Made by a program: the position numbers and the translations under genes. This document shows, in pieces, positions 1 through 10,830 of a stretch of DNA of 45,000 bases. Positions within the stretch are counted from its first letter, which is position 1, and each line of letters starts with the position of its first letter. The stretch is taken from contig CACIWE010000003.1 of the NCBI GenBank assembly GCA_902590285.1, positions 1 through 45,000 of the forward strand, given 5' to 3'. A model generated the notes under the pieces. The model had not been told where the DNA came from. It saw nothing but the letters and a program-made list of their open reading frames with translations, and did not search any database. This stretch comes from an uncultured Pelagibacteraceae bacterium. Lineage in GTDB: Bacteria > Pseudomonadota > Alphaproteobacteria > Pelagibacterales > Pelagibacteraceae.

Positions 1-5
1 TTCTA

Positions 6-779
6 ATGAATGAAAAATTGAAAAAATTATTTCCAATAACTTCTCAGACTTCTGACCAGGATAAATTATTATTATTAAAAGTTATAAACATTATTGGAAA
101 AAAAATAAAAAACTATTCCTATTGTGAAATTGGATCATTCTTAGGTGGAAGTCTCACACCTTTTTTATTAGATAGAAATTGTAAGAAAATTTTATCGATA
201 GATAAAAGAAACCAAATTGTCGATGACGAAAATCAGGAAAAATGGAGCTATAAAAATATTTCAGAAAAAACTATGATAAAAAACTTTGAAAAAAATAAAA
301 TTGATACAACAAAATTAAAAACATTTAATGGTGATATTAGTAAACTTAAAACAAAAATTAAGTTTGACCTTATTTTTATAGATGGGATCCATACTGACCA
401 AAATGTTTTCTCAGATTTTTTATATTCTTTTGATTTTATGAATAAAAATTCAATTATATTATTCCATGATAGTCATGTAATTTTTAATGCTTTAATTTTA
501 ATAAAGATTTTTCTTAATAAAAATAAATACGATTATAACATCGTAAAATTCAAGAATTCCTCTATTACTGCAATATTTTTAGGTAAATTTAAAAAAACAC
601 AATTGTCAAAAAATATAGTAGAAAATTTTGATTATTTTATCAATTATGCGAAAGAGGGAATGTTATTACACCAAGCTAATAACAGAATTAAAGTTAAATT
701 TCGACTCTCTAAATTTTTAAAAGGTAAAGCTCCATACAGATACCTAATTAAAGATGTTAAAAAAAAAAGTGTGATTTAA
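6..779 (+). CDS. class I SAM-dependent methyltransferase-like protein (Methyltransf_24-like)
   Basis: ORF; EIGSFLGGSL motif-I-like segment and FDLIFIDGIHTDQNVFSDF, typical of the Methyltransf_24 / cephalosporin hydroxylase-like group. Confidence 0.65.
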   Translation: MNEKLKKLFPITSQTSDQDKLLLLKVINIIGKKIKNYSYCEIGSFLGGSLTPFLLDRNCKKILSIDKRNQIVDDENQEKWSYKNISEKTMIKNFEKNKIDTTKLKTFNGDISKLKTKIKFDLIFIDGIHTDQNVFSDFLYSFDFMNKNSIILFHDSHVIFNALILIKIFLNKNKYDYNIVKFKNSSITAIFLGKFKKTQLSKNIVENFDYFINYAKEGMLLHQANNRIKVKFRLSKFLKGKAPYRYLIKDVKKKSVI

Positions 780-850
780 CTTTTTATTAAATATCCACAT
801 ACAACCTAAAAGAGTCTTAAACTAATATTACGAATCAGATAAATTATATT

Positions 851-884
851 TAAGGGCAGTGGAGGGAGACTGAAGCTGCCTTTA
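851..884. other. GC-rich hairpin between convergent genes (candidate bidirectional terminator or structured RNA)
   Basis: taagggcag (851-859) pairs with ctgccttta (876-884): 9 bp with one G-T pair, 16-nt loop tggagggagactgaag; much more GC-rich than its surroundings. Confidence 0.5.
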
Positions 885-888
885 CTAT

Positions 889-1626
889 TTAAAGCCTTTT
901 AATCCCAATTACTTTTAATTTAGCAGTTCGCTCAATTCTTTTAATAGTTTGATTGATACCCATAATTACAGTTTTCTTCATTGGCCCATAAGCATGAATT
1001 AATTTTTTATTAGATAAAGCTACAGCAACGTGACCTTTCCAATAGATGATATCATTCTTTTTTATATTTTTTAATTTTATGTTTTTTCTGAAATATTTAA
1101 CCTGATCCTTAGCATCTCGAGGACAAAATTTATTATTAAAATTTAAAAATACTTGTACCAGCGCTGAGCAATCAATTCCTTTAAAGGATTTACCACCCCA
1201 TTTATATTTAATATTTTTAAAAGAGGTTATTTTTCTAAAAGGATTTTTTTCTTTATATGCAATAGGTTTAACATCACTTTTTTTTAGCCAACCATTTGCA
1301 AATTTTAAAAACTTTGAATTATTTTTTATTACTTTAATTTTAGAACCAAAGGTAATTTCATTTTTTTTTACTCTGTTCGGAAATTTAAAAATCTTTGCTT
1401 TTAAAGAAATTACTTTATGCGTAGGTCTCAAAAAATTAGAGAATTTTTTATTTAATATGTAACCTTTATAATTATCTTCTTTAATTTTAATTTTTAGCCA
1501 TTTTTTTGACTTTTTAGATATAGAAAAGCTTTCACCATAAATCATTTGTGTAACCACTTCAGATTTTAACGAGGGTTTCTTATAAAGATTTATTACTGAG
1601 AAATTATTTGTAAAATATTTAATCAT
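889..1626 (-). CDS. NlpC/P60 family peptidase with SH3-like N-terminal region
   Basis: KWGGKSFKGIDCSALVQVF catalytic Cys motif, KGHVAVALS His motif, SH3-like N-terminus (KPSLKSEVVTQMIYGESFSI). Confidence 0.85.
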   Translation of the reverse strand: MIKYFTNNFSVINLYKKPSLKSEVVTQMIYGESFSISKKSKKWLKIKIKEDNYKGYILNKKFSNFLRPTHKVISLKAKIFKFPNRVKKNEITFGSKIKVIKNNSKFLKFANGWLKKSDVKPIAYKEKNPFRKITSFKNIKYKWGGKSFKGIDCSALVQVFLNFNNKFCPRDAKDQVKYFRKNIKLKNIKKNDIIYWKGHVAVALSNKKLIHAYGPMKKTVIMGINQTIKRIERTAKLKVIGIKRL

Positions 1627-2992
1627 TTAAATTAAGTTTATGTCTTATCATGTAAAGAAATATAAGAGATGGAATTACCATTATTGCCGTGATGATAAAA
1701 AATATACCCCAATCTCCATTTAACCAATCTACCAAAGCGCCAGAGGATGCAGCTAAAGTTGTTCGTCCCGCTGTACCAATCGAAGCTAATAAAGCATATT
1801 GTGTTGCAGTGTAAGTTCTATCTACTAGCATCGAAATAAAAGCAACAAAAGCAACTGTTGCAAATGCTGCTGCCATATCATCAAATATTACAGCAATAGC
1901 AAATAATAATTCTGATTTACCTGACCATGCTAATAAAGAAAAAAGCAAATTTGTTGAGGCCATTAGTATTCCTGAAACAAACATAGCTTTTATGACACCA
2001 GATCTAATAGCGAATAACCCACCTAGCAGTGTAAAAATTACTGTGGTTAACCACCCAAGACCTTTGGAATATAATGCTATGTCTGTCTTAGTAAAACCTA
2101 TCTCCTTATAGAAAATCACTGACATTCTACCAAGAAAAGCCTCTCCGATTTTAAAAAGAAAAATAAAAGCTAGTATTGCTAAAGCAATATTAAAACCATT
2201 ATTTTTAAAAAAACTTATAATAGGACCAGCAACTGTTCCCGTAAGCCATGCAATAATTTTTGTTAAAAGGTTCGAGGCACCTAATTTATCTTCAATCATT
2301 TTGTCAGTTTTTTTTTGAGACTCGCTTCTATCTGTTTGCAAAACTTCGTTTACAAACATTAAACCAATGTTACAGGCTATAATTACAGCGCCTAGTACCA
2401 AAAAAGTTATTTGCCAATAATTATCAAACCCAAGATTTTGAAAGAATTCTGCCGAAGTAAGAGAAACTACACCACCTAATTTATATCCAGTCCACCAACC
2501 TACAACTGCCATTGCAGCACCAGCTTGCATAGATTTTCCCTCATTCTCCCCAATTTGTTCAATTCTTAATGCATCCACAGTTATATCTTGTGTGGCTGAA
2601 GCAATTGCAATTATCAGACCAACACTTATCACAAGCGCTAAATTTGTAGTTGGATTTATTAAACTCCAAAATATTAAACTTATAAGGATGATAGATTGCA
2701 TTAAAACAATCCATCCTCGTCTGTGACCAATTTTATTTGTTAACCAAGGAATTTTAACTCTATCTATAATTGGAGCCCATAAATAATTGAAAGCATAAAC
2801 TGCAAAAATTAATCCAGCCCATCCTATAGTACTTCTGCTTAAACCATCTTCTTTCAACCAAAGACTTAGACTACTTCCAATAATGACCCAAGGAAAACCA
2901 CTTATTGCACCAAGTAATAATATTTTTATCATTCTGCGATCAAAATAAACTGAGAAAGTTTCAGCAAGTGTTTGTTTTTTATATATTTCCAT
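1619..2992 (-). CDS. MFS transporter, AmpG-like muropeptide permease
   Basis: 12-TM-like hydrophobicity; FNYLWAPIIDR and ASATQDITVDALRIE resemble AmpG family signatures. Confidence 0.8.
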   Translation of the reverse strand: MEIYKKQTLAETFSVYFDRRMIKILLLGAISGFPWVIIGSSLSLWLKEDGLSRSTIGWAGLIFAVYAFNYLWAPIIDRVKIPWLTNKIGHRRGWIVLMQSIILISLIFWSLINPTTNLALVISVGLIIAIASATQDITVDALRIEQIGENEGKSMQAGAAMAVVGWWTGYKLGGVVSLTSAEFFQNLGFDNYWQITFLVLGAVIIACNIGLMFVNEVLQTDRSESQKKTDKMIEDKLGASNLLTKIIAWLTGTVAGPIISFFKNNGFNIALAILAFIFLFKIGEAFLGRMSVIFYKEIGFTKTDIALYSKGLGWLTTVIFTLLGGLFAIRSGVIKAMFVSGILMASTNLLFSLLAWSGKSELLFAIAVIFDDMAAAFATVAFVAFISMLVDRTYTATQYALLASIGTAGRTTLAASSGALVDWLNGDWGIFFIITAIMVIPSLIFLYMIRHKLNLND

Positions 2993-2995
2993 GAC

Positions 2996-4444
2996 TTAAT
3001 TTCTCCAAAAAGATGGAAAGAAAAGTACTAGCACAGCAAATAATTCCAATCTTCCAAGCAACATTCCGGTCGCTAATATCCATTTTGATAAATCAGGCAA
3101 ACTTTTATAATTTCCATCAGGTCCAATTATCTCACCCAATCCAGGTCCGACATTAGAAATAGAACTTGCAGCACCAGATATTGAAGTAACAAAGTCCAAT
3201 CCACTTATTGAAAGAAGCATCGCAATAATTAAAAAAATAAATAAAAATGAAAAAATAAAGATAATTACAGATCTTATAAAATCATCTGAAATTTTATGAT
3301 TATTATATTTAGTTATTATAACACTGTTTGGATAAATTAATTTTTTAATTTGATTTTTAAGAAAAATTAAAAGCATTTGTAATCTAAAAATTTTAATACC
3401 ACATGCTGTTGATCCTGCGCATCCACCAATAAACATAAGAAACAAGAAAAAAATTAAAGAAAACTTTCCCCATAGACCAAAATCATCAGTGACATAACCT
3501 GTACCAGATAAAATAGAAATAACATTAAATGAGGAAATTCTTATCTTTTCAAATAAATTTCCATCATAATTTATAAATAATAAGTAAAGAAACATTACTA
3601 ATATTGAAATAGCTAATAAATAAATTAAACCCTTAATTTGTACGTCTTGAAAAAATATTTTTTTATTTCCCTGAGAAAATTTTAGATAGGAGATAAAAGG
3701 TATGCTACCTAATATAATAAATAAACTTGCAACTATTTCAATGTTTGAATTTTTAAAAAAACCTATCGAGTCATTATGTGTTGAAAAACCACCCGTGGCT
3801 ATAGTTGTCATTGAGTGACAAATACTATCAAATACTGTCATTCCAAATATCCAATAAAAAAAACCACAAAATAAAGTAAGAATTATGTAAGTTGAGATTA
3901 TAATTGCAGCAACCTCAATAGTTCTTGGTAAAATTTTTTCAGTGCTATCTGGTCCTTCCATTTTAAAAAGCTGCATTCCTCCCACTTTTAATAATGGTAA
4001 AATTGTAATAGCCATTACAACAATACCAATTCCACCTAACCATTGCATGATAGCTCTCCACAATAAAATACTTTTGGGGCTATTATCTAAGTCAGATATA
4101 ATAGTTGCACCAGTAGTCGTTATACCTGACATACTTTCGAAAAAAGCATCGCTGAATGAAAATGTTTGATTTGATAGCACGAAAGGTAGGCTCCCAAATA
4201 TTGCGACAGTTACCCAAGCAAGTGTTGAGAATAAAAAAGTTTGTCTTAGGTTTAATTTTAAATCTTTTTCAAGATTCGCTAGTATGCACAAAATACCAAT
4301 AAATATAGTTACAAAAGAGGATGATATAAAGCTATGACTGTCCTCTTTATATAAAACTTGCATTGAATAGGGTGCTAACATTGAAAGCCCCAACACTATC
4401 AACAATATACCGATTAAGAAAAAAACTGTTTTGTTACTGGTCAT
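2996..4444 (-). CDS. trkH: TrkH-family potassium uptake protein
   Basis: K+ selectivity P-loop repeats: SGITTTGATI, TTIATGGFST, SGTGYVTDD, ISNVGPGLG; GGCAGSTACGIKIFR. Confidence 0.88.
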   Translation of the reverse strand: MTSNKTVFFLIGILLIVLGLSMLAPYSMQVLYKEDSHSFISSSFVTIFIGILCILANLEKDLKLNLRQTFLFSTLAWVTVAIFGSLPFVLSNQTFSFSDAFFESMSGITTTGATIISDLDNSPKSILLWRAIMQWLGGIGIVVMAITILPLLKVGGMQLFKMEGPDSTEKILPRTIEVAAIIISTYIILTLFCGFFYWIFGMTVFDSICHSMTTIATGGFSTHNDSIGFFKNSNIEIVASLFIILGSIPFISYLKFSQGNKKIFFQDVQIKGLIYLLAISILVMFLYLLFINYDGNLFEKIRISSFNVISILSGTGYVTDDFGLWGKFSLIFFLFLMFIGGCAGSTACGIKIFRLQMLLIFLKNQIKKLIYPNSVIITKYNNHKISDDFIRSVIIFIFSFLFIFLIIAMLLSISGLDFVTSISGAASSISNVGPGLGEIIGPDGNYKSLPDLSKWILATGMLLGRLELFAVLVLFFPSFWRN

Positions 4445-4537
4445 TTAAAATGAGATTATTTAAATAGTTTTAAAATTCAACTTAATATGACGTAATTATA
4501 TCTGTATTTTGCATATAAAATTTAATAAACCTTTACT

Positions 4538-6106
4538 ATGCTGGATAATAACTTAATTCAATCTACTTCATCCTGGCCATTTGTTGAAATTAGAAAGCTA
4601 CTAAAAGATAGAAAAGATATTATAAAAAAAAAGGGTATAATTACTTTCCAAACTGGTTATGGGCCAAGTGGATTACCACATATAGGGACTTTTGGTGAAG
4701 TTGCAAGGACCACTATGATGATAAATGCTTTAAATCACATAGAAAAAATTAATCATGAATTGATCACATTTTCTGATGATATGGATGGATTAAGAAAAGT
4801 TCCTGATAATATTCCTAATGATCAAGTTTTAAAAAATAATTTAGGAAAACCTTTAACTAATATTCCAGATCCATTTAAAAAATTTGATAGCTTTGGCAAG
4901 CATAACAATGAGATGCTAAAAGAATTTTTAAATAAATTCAATTTTAAATTTACCTTTAAGAGCTCGACAGAAAATTATAAAAATGGTGTCTTTAATAAAT
5001 CACTTTTAAGAGTTGCAGAAAAATATGAAGATGTAATGAACATAATTCTTCCGACTTTACGAGAGGAAAGAAGAAAAACTTATTGTCCATTTTTACCAAT
5101 TTGCCCCAAAACTGGAAAAGTATTGGAAATACCATTATTAGAAATAGACAAAAAAACTGGAAATGCAGTCTTCGACAGCAGTGGCGAAAAAATAGAAACA
5201 AGCATTTTAGACGGGAAATGTAAATTGCAGTGGAAAGTGGACTGGGCGATGAGATGGTTCACTTTCGATGTTGATTTTGAAATGTACGGAAAAGATTTAA
5301 CTGAGAGTGCTATTTTATCTAATAAAATTTGCAAAACACTAGGAAAAAATCCACCTAATGGTTTTGCCTATGAACTTTTTTTAGATGAAAAAGGAGAGAA
5401 AATTTCTAAATCAAAAGGAAATGGAATTTCTATAGATCAGTGGCTTAGATACGCATCACCGGAAAGTCTCTCTCTTTATATGTACCCTAATCCAAAAAGA
5501 GCAAAAAAACTTTACGCAGAGGTTGTACCTAAAACAGTTGATGAATATTTAACAAGTATTGAAAAATATCCAAGTCAAAAAAAAAAAGACCAAATTTTAA
5601 ATCCTGTCTGGCATGTACATAACGGTAAGCCACCAACAGAGAAAATAGTAATGCCTTTTTCAATGTTATTGAATTTAGTTGGGTCTAGCAATGCAGACAG
5701 TAAAGAAATTTTATGGAAGTTTATAAATAGATTTCATCAAGAGATTAAACCAAAAGACTATCCAATCCTAGATGGATTAACAACGTTTGCAATAAACTAT
5801 TTTAAAGATAAAGTTGAACCAAATAAAAAATTTAAAAAGCCTTCATTAGATGAGAAGAAAGCTTTAGAAAATCTTGTTTCAAAATTATCTGACATTAAAC
5901 AAAATTTAAAACCAGAAGAAATTCAAACAATTATATATGCAACAGGTAAAGAAAATGGGTACGAGCAAAATCTACGAGATTGGTTTAAATTAATTTATGA
6001 AGTAGTATTTGGAGAAGAAAACGGACCAAGGATGGGTTATTTTGTCAGCTTCTTTGGATTAAAAGAGACAATTGAGTTAATGAAAGATAAAATAAGTAAT
6101 AATTAA
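4538..6106 (+). CDS. lysK: lysyl-tRNA synthetase, class I
   Basis: GYGPSGLPHIGTFGEV (HIGH-like) and EKISKSKGNG (KMSKS-like), class I LysRS architecture. Confidence 0.93.
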   Translation: MLDNNLIQSTSSWPFVEIRKLLKDRKDIIKKKGIITFQTGYGPSGLPHIGTFGEVARTTMMINALNHIEKINHELITFSDDMDGLRKVPDNIPNDQVLKNNLGKPLTNIPDPFKKFDSFGKHNNEMLKEFLNKFNFKFTFKSSTENYKNGVFNKSLLRVAEKYEDVMNIILPTLREERRKTYCPFLPICPKTGKVLEIPLLEIDKKTGNAVFDSSGEKIETSILDGKCKLQWKVDWAMRWFTFDVDFEMYGKDLTESAILSNKICKTLGKNPPNGFAYELFLDEKGEKISKSKGNGISIDQWLRYASPESLSLYMYPNPKRAKKLYAEVVPKTVDEYLTSIEKYPSQKKKDQILNPVWHVHNGKPPTEKIVMPFSMLLNLVGSSNADSKEILWKFINRFHQEIKPKDYPILDGLTTFAINYFKDKVEPNKKFKKPSLDEKKALENLVSKLSDIKQNLKPEEIQTIIYATGKENGYEQNLRDWFKLIYEVVFGEENGPRMGYFVSFFGLKETIELMKDKISNN

Positions 6107-7152
6107 TGTTTTCAATTTTAAGACCTTATATATTTTCGTTAGACCCGGAAGTGGCTCATGATTTAGCTATAAAATCACTGAAAGCAAACATTCTACCGAA
6201 AAGTTTTTTTAATGTTGAAAGTGAGGAAATGCTTGAGACAAATTTTTTAGGCAAAACGGTTTCAAATCCAATAGGTTTAGCTGCAGGTTTTGATAAAAGT
6301 GCTGAGGTTTATAATTCTCTTTTTAAATTTGGCTTTGGTTTTATCGAGGTAGGTACAGTCACTCCAAAACAGCAATTAGGAAATCCAAAACCAAGAATAT
6401 TTAGACTTGAGAAAGACCAGGCGCTTATAAATCGTCTTGGATTTAACAATCATGGATCAGAAACTGTATCTAAGAGAATATCAAATAATCACCCTAATGG
6501 GTTTTTAGGAATTAACATTGGGCCAAATAAAGAAACAAAAAATAAAGAAGATGACTATTATATTTGTCTCTCAAGACTTGGAATGTACGCTGGATATATA
6601 ACAATTAATATCTCTTCACCGAACACTGAAGGTTTAAGAGATTTCCATGATCAAGGTGAGATGAAAAAACTTTTAACTGGGATAAATAAAATTATTAAAG
6701 AAAAAAAAATCAATTGCCCAATAGCGATAAAAATATCACCAGATATAAATGATAATGAAATTAGTAAAATAGTTGAATTAGTGGCTAGCCATAAAATACA
6801 AGGTATAATAGTTTCTAATACAACAGACAGCAATCGTGACAATCTCTCTGATATTAAAAAGCATGAAGTTGGTGGATTATCAGGACAACCGCTTAAAGAT
6901 ATTTCAACAAATTTAATTAAAAAATTCTATAAAGAAACCAAGGGTAAAATTAATATAATAGGTGTAGGTGGAGTGGACTCCGGAGAGAGTGCTTTTGAAA
7001 AAATAATAGCCGGCGCTGACGCGGTTCAACTATATACAGGTATGGTTTACAAAGGGCCGGGTATTGTCAAAGAGATCAAAAAAGACTTAATATCGATTTT
7101 AAAAAAAGAAAATCTTAATAATGTTAGTGAAGCTGTTGGAATTAACGCTTGA
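6106..7152 (+). CDS. pyrD: dihydroorotate dehydrogenase (quinone)
   Basis: NPIGLAAGFDKSAEV, FIEVGTVTPKQQLGNPKPRIFRL, INISSPNTEGLRDF; overlaps the lysK stop. Confidence 0.95.
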   Translation: MFSILRPYIFSLDPEVAHDLAIKSLKANILPKSFFNVESEEMLETNFLGKTVSNPIGLAAGFDKSAEVYNSLFKFGFGFIEVGTVTPKQQLGNPKPRIFRLEKDQALINRLGFNNHGSETVSKRISNNHPNGFLGINIGPNKETKNKEDDYYICLSRLGMYAGYITINISSPNTEGLRDFHDQGEMKKLLTGINKIIKEKKINCPIAIKISPDINDNEISKIVELVASHKIQGIIVSNTTDSNRDNLSDIKKHEVGGLSGQPLKDISTNLIKKFYKETKGKINIIGVGGVDSGESAFEKIIAGADAVQLYTGMVYKGPGIVKEIKKDLISILKKENLNNVSEAVGINA

Positions 7153-7177
7153 CCCTAATGTATACAAGAATTATATA
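7149..7177 (+). promoter_or_regulatory. putative sigma70-type promoter for rpmB
   Basis: TTGACC (7149-7154), 17-nt spacer, TATATA (7172-7177); the -35 overlaps the pyrD stop codon; aggA-like SD upstream of the rpmB ATG. Confidence 0.45.
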
Positions 7178-7193
7178 ACGACAGGAAAAAATT

Positions 7194-7472
7194 ATGTCTA
7201 AAAGATGCGAATTAACAGGAATATCACCTTTAAAAGGTCATAACGTTAGCCATGCTAAAAATAAAACTAAAAGAAGATTTTTACCAAATTTAAAGAAAGT
7301 CACTTTTAGAAGCGATATCTTAAAAAAAGATATTAAATTAAATGTAGCTAATGCTGCTTTAAGAACTGTAGATTTTAAAGGCGGTTTAGATAAGTTTTTA
7401 ATATCAGCGAAAAACACAAAATTATCAAAAAAAGTTAAAAAAATTAAAGCTTCAATTTCAGCAAAATCATAA
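7194..7472 (+). CDS. rpmB: 50S ribosomal protein L28
   Basis: SKRCELTGISPLKGHNVSHAKNKTKRRFLPNL. Confidence 0.95.
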   Translation: MSKRCELTGISPLKGHNVSHAKNKTKRRFLPNLKKVTFRSDILKKDIKLNVANAALRTVDFKGGLDKFLISAKNTKLSKKVKKIKASISAKS

Positions 7473-7479
7473 TTTTACA

Positions 7480-8055
7480 ATGAATTTATTTTACAAACTC
7501 TCTCTCCTGATGGGTTTGGTTGTAGTCCTTTCAAATTACTTAGTTCAATTTCCTATTCAATATTTTGGATTAAATGAAATCCTAACTTATGGCGCTTTTA
7601 GTTACCCGATCACTTTTTTAATAACAGATCTAGCAAACCGCGCTTATGGTAAATTAGTAGCAAGAAAAATTGTGTATGTAGGATTTGCTATTGGGGTTGT
7701 TTTAACATTATTCGTATCAACTAATTTTTCAGATATTATTTCTATAAGGATTGCTATTGGTTCTGGAGTTGCATTTTTTATCGCTCAAAACTTAGATGTT
7801 CAAATTTTTGATTCATTAAGAAAAAAAATATGGTACGCGGCTCCTCTCACATCATCAATTATTGGATCAATAACTGATACATTCTTATTTTTTTCAATTG
7901 CTTTTTACTCAACAGGGATACCTTGGGTGACTCTAGCTTTTGGAGATTTAGCAGTTAAGCTCTTTATTGCGTTAGTTATGTTAGTTCCATTTAGGTTACT
8001 CATTAAAAAAATAAAAGACTTTTCGGAAAGTTCGGTTTCAGAAATTAAAAATTAG
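7480..8055 (+). CDS. queuosine precursor transporter family (YhhQ/VUT-like) membrane protein
   Basis: [34 protein letters not shown] and transmembrane pattern typical of VUT/YhhQ proteins. Confidence 0.85.
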   Translation: MNLFYKLSLLMGLVVVLSNYLVQFPIQYFGLNEILTYGAFSYPITFLITDLANRAYGKLVARKIVYVGFAIGVVLTLFVSTNFSDIISIRIAIGSGVAFFIAQNLDVQIFDSLRKKIWYAAPLTSSIIGSITDTFLFFSIAFYSTGIPWVTLAFGDLAVKLFIALVMLVPFRLLIKKIKDFSESSVSEIKN

Positions 8056-9851
8056 TGAATTGTTTTTTTGTTCTTTTCAACAAATAAGTCAGTTAACTGA
8101 TTAATCATTACATCGCCTAAATCTTGAACATCTGTAATTTTTACAGCTTGATTATAGTATCTTGTAACATCATGACCAATGCCAATAGCTAACAACTCAA
8201 TATTTGTTTTATTCTCAATCCATTTGACTGTTTTTTTAAGGTTAGACTCAAGATAGTCACTTGTATTTGTTGATAAAGTTGAGTCGTCAACTGGAGCTCC
8301 ATCAGAGATAACCATAAGGATTTTTCTTTCCTCTTTTCTTCTATTCATTTTGTTATAAGCCCATTTAAGTGCCTCACCATCAATATTTTCTTTCAAAAGC
8401 CCTTCTTTAAGCATTAGACCCATATTATTTTTAGCTTGTCTCCAAGGCGTGTCCGCTGATTTATAAATAATATGTCTGAGATCATTTAATCTTCCAGGTA
8501 AAGTTGGTTTATCATTTTTCATCCATTTTTCTCTAGAAGATCCTCCCTTCCAATGTTTAGTGGTAAAGCCAAGTATTTCAACTTTAACTGCACATCTTTC
8601 CAATGTTCTAGAAAGTATGTCAGCACAAATTGCTGCTACTGAAATAGGTTTACCTCTCATTGAACCAGAGTTATCAATTAAAATTGTTACTAAAGTGTCT
8701 TTAAACTCAATATCCTTTTCCTTCTTAAAGGATAAAGAATTAAACGGATCCATAATTATTCTTGGCAATTTTGATGTATCTAATAAACCTTCTTCAAGAT
8801 CAAAAATCCAAGACCTATTTTGTTTGGCTAGAAGTTTTCTTTGTAATTTATTTGCAAGTTTAGAGATGAAATTTTTAAGTTGTAATAATTGTTGATCTAA
8901 ATTTTTTCTTAGTCTTGTGAGTTCTTCAGCATTCTCCAATTCCTCTGCTTTTATAATTTCATCAAATTCTTGAGTATAGGTTTTATAATTAATATCACCT
9001 AAAGTATTTTTTCCTTTTTTTCTTAAATCTGGTTGAGAACTATCTTCTATCTCAATGTCTTCCTCAGCTTGGTCTGATTCTTTGGCTTCATTTTCAAGGT
9101 CAGGCATACCAGATTCAATAGACATTTCCTCTTGTTTATCTTCTTTTTCTTTTGCCTGTTTTTCCTTGTTATCCGGTTTATGTTGTTTATCGTCATTATT
9201 TTTTTCATCATCTTTTTTTTCTTCTTCATCAAGATTTTCATCAAGACTCATATTTGCAATAAGTTCAGAAATGAGGGAATTAAATTTTTCTTGATCTAAG
9301 ATTAACTCATTTAATTCACTGATTCTTCCTTTAAACATCTCATTTAAATCTTTTTTGTATGATTTTAGTTTTTTATCGATTTGACTATTATTTTCAAAAT
9401 TGAGTAATTTTATTCTTAAATAATTTTCAAAAGACTCGACAATTTTGTCTTCACTACTTTTAAGATCTAATCCATTTATTCTCTCGTTATAAAAAGTTTC
9501 AATATTATTTTTCACTCCTTTAAAATAACTAGTTCCAATTTTTTCACACCTAATTTTTTCAGAAATTCTATATAACTGTTTAGATATATTTCCACTAGGT
9601 TCAAACTCTTTAAATACTTTTAAATCAGAGAACCTATGTCTTAAGGATTTTGAATCTGCTATCGCTCTTATTTGATTATAATTTAATTTATTATTAATTG
9701 AACTTAGTTCTGGCAGTCTAATTGAATTTGTTCCAGATTTGGAGATATCGTTTCCAAAAGAAACTTCGATTTTTTCAGAGTTAGATAGTGATCTTACCGT
9801 AGAACTTATTGCAGTCTTAAAATCAGCCACTTTTTCTTTTTTATTTTCCAC
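8052..9851 (-). CDS. cobT: CobT-like cobaltochelatase subunit (VWA domain, acidic linker)
   Basis: [36 protein letters not shown] motif, acidic/lysine-rich linker, adjacent to cobS. Confidence 0.88.
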   Translation of the reverse strand: MENKKEKVADFKTAISSTVRSLSNSEKIEVSFGNDISKSGTNSIRLPELSSINNKLNYNQIRAIADSKSLRHRFSDLKVFKEFEPSGNISKQLYRISEKIRCEKIGTSYFKGVKNNIETFYNERINGLDLKSSEDKIVESFENYLRIKLLNFENNSQIDKKLKSYKKDLNEMFKGRISELNELILDQEKFNSLISELIANMSLDENLDEEEKKDDEKNNDDKQHKPDNKEKQAKEKEDKQEEMSIESGMPDLENEAKESDQAEEDIEIEDSSQPDLRKKGKNTLGDINYKTYTQEFDEIIKAEELENAEELTRLRKNLDQQLLQLKNFISKLANKLQRKLLAKQNRSWIFDLEEGLLDTSKLPRIIMDPFNSLSFKKEKDIEFKDTLVTILIDNSGSMRGKPISVAAICADILSRTLERCAVKVEILGFTTKHWKGGSSREKWMKNDKPTLPGRLNDLRHIIYKSADTPWRQAKNNMGLMLKEGLLKENIDGEALKWAYNKMNRRKEERKILMVISDGAPVDDSTLSTNTSDYLESNLKKTVKWIENKTNIELLAIGIGHDVTRYYNQAVKITDVQDLGDVMINQLTDLFVEKNKKTIH

Positions 9852-9852
9852 T

Positions 9853-10830
9853 TTATAAAGTTATATTAATGGAAGACTCTGGAAGATCTTCGCCAAAACA
9901 TCTTTGGTAGTACTCAGAAATAATTTTTTTCTCCAATTCATCGCACTTATTTAAAAATGTTATTCTAAAAGCGTATCCTTGATCTTTAAATATACTAGTA
10001 TTTTCTGCCCAATGTAAAACCGTTCGAGGACTCATCACAGTAGAGATATCACCGTTTACGAATCCTTTTCTTGTAAGATCAGCAACTTTTATCATATTTG
10101 ATAAAAGCTCTTTCCCCTCTTTATTATTTAAGTTTTTATTTTTAGATAAAACAATTTCTAATTCTTTTTCGAATGGCAAATAATTTAATGTAGAAACTAT
10201 GTTCCATCTATCCATCTGCCCTTGGTTAATTTGTTGAGTACCATGGTACAAACCAGTTGTATCACCCAAACCAATCGTATTAGTCGTAGCAAATATTCTA
10301 AATAAATCATGCTGTCGTAAAACTTTATTTTTATCTAACAAAGTAAAGTTTCCTTCATTTTCTAAAACTCTTTGAATAACAAACATAACATCTGGTCTTC
10401 CTGCATCATATTCGTCAAAAACTAATGCTACTGGATTTTGGATTGACCAAGGTAAAATACCCTCTTTAAATTCAGTGATTTGCTTACCATCTTTTAAAAC
10501 AATCGCATCTTTTCCGATGAGATCAATTCTGCTTATGTGACTATCTAAATTTACTCTAACGCAGGGCCAATTTAATCTAGCTGCTACTTGCTCTATATGG
10601 GTAGATTTTCCAGTTCCATGATAACCTTGTATTAAAACACGTTTATTAAAAGAGAAGCCCGCTAAAATTGCTAAAGTTGTATCTTTATCAAACTTATAAT
10701 CAGGATCTACTTTTGGAACATATTCGTTTTTTTTTGAAAACGCGCCAACCTGCATGTCACTTTCAAATCCAAAAGTTTGCTTCACCGACAATTTAATATC
10801 TGTTTTTTGTAAAAATTGTTCTGAGCTCAT
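9853..10830 (-). CDS. cobS: CobS-like AAA+ ATPase cobaltochelatase subunit
   Basis: [63 protein letters not shown]. Confidence 0.9.
   Translation of the reverse strand: MSSEQFLQKTDIKLSVKQTFGFESDMQVGAFSKKNEYVPKVDPDYKFDKDTTLAILAGFSFNKRVLIQGYHGTGKSTHIEQVAARLNWPCVRVNLDSHISRIDLIGKDAIVLKDGKQITEFKEGILPWSIQNPVALVFDEYDAGRPDVMFVIQRVLENEGNFTLLDKNKVLRQHDLFRIFATTNTIGLGDTTGLYHGTQQINQGQMDRWNIVSTLNYLPFEKELEIVLSKNKNLNNKEGKELLSNMIKVADLTRKGFVNGDISTVMSPRTVLHWAENTSIFKDQGYAFRITFLNKCDELEKKIISEYYQRCFGEDLPESSINITL

Noticed and set aside
3942-5334. Shadow ORFs 3942-4169 (+), 4992-5201 (-), 5080-5334 (-)
   Set aside because: Antisense to strong CDSs (trkH, lysK), no recognisable domains, composition consistent with shadow frames.
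8560-9294. ORFs inside cobT (8560-8895 +, 9047-9244 -, 9055-9294 +)
   Set aside because: Serine- or lysine-rich translations are out-of-frame or antisense readings of the acidic/lysine-rich CobT regions.
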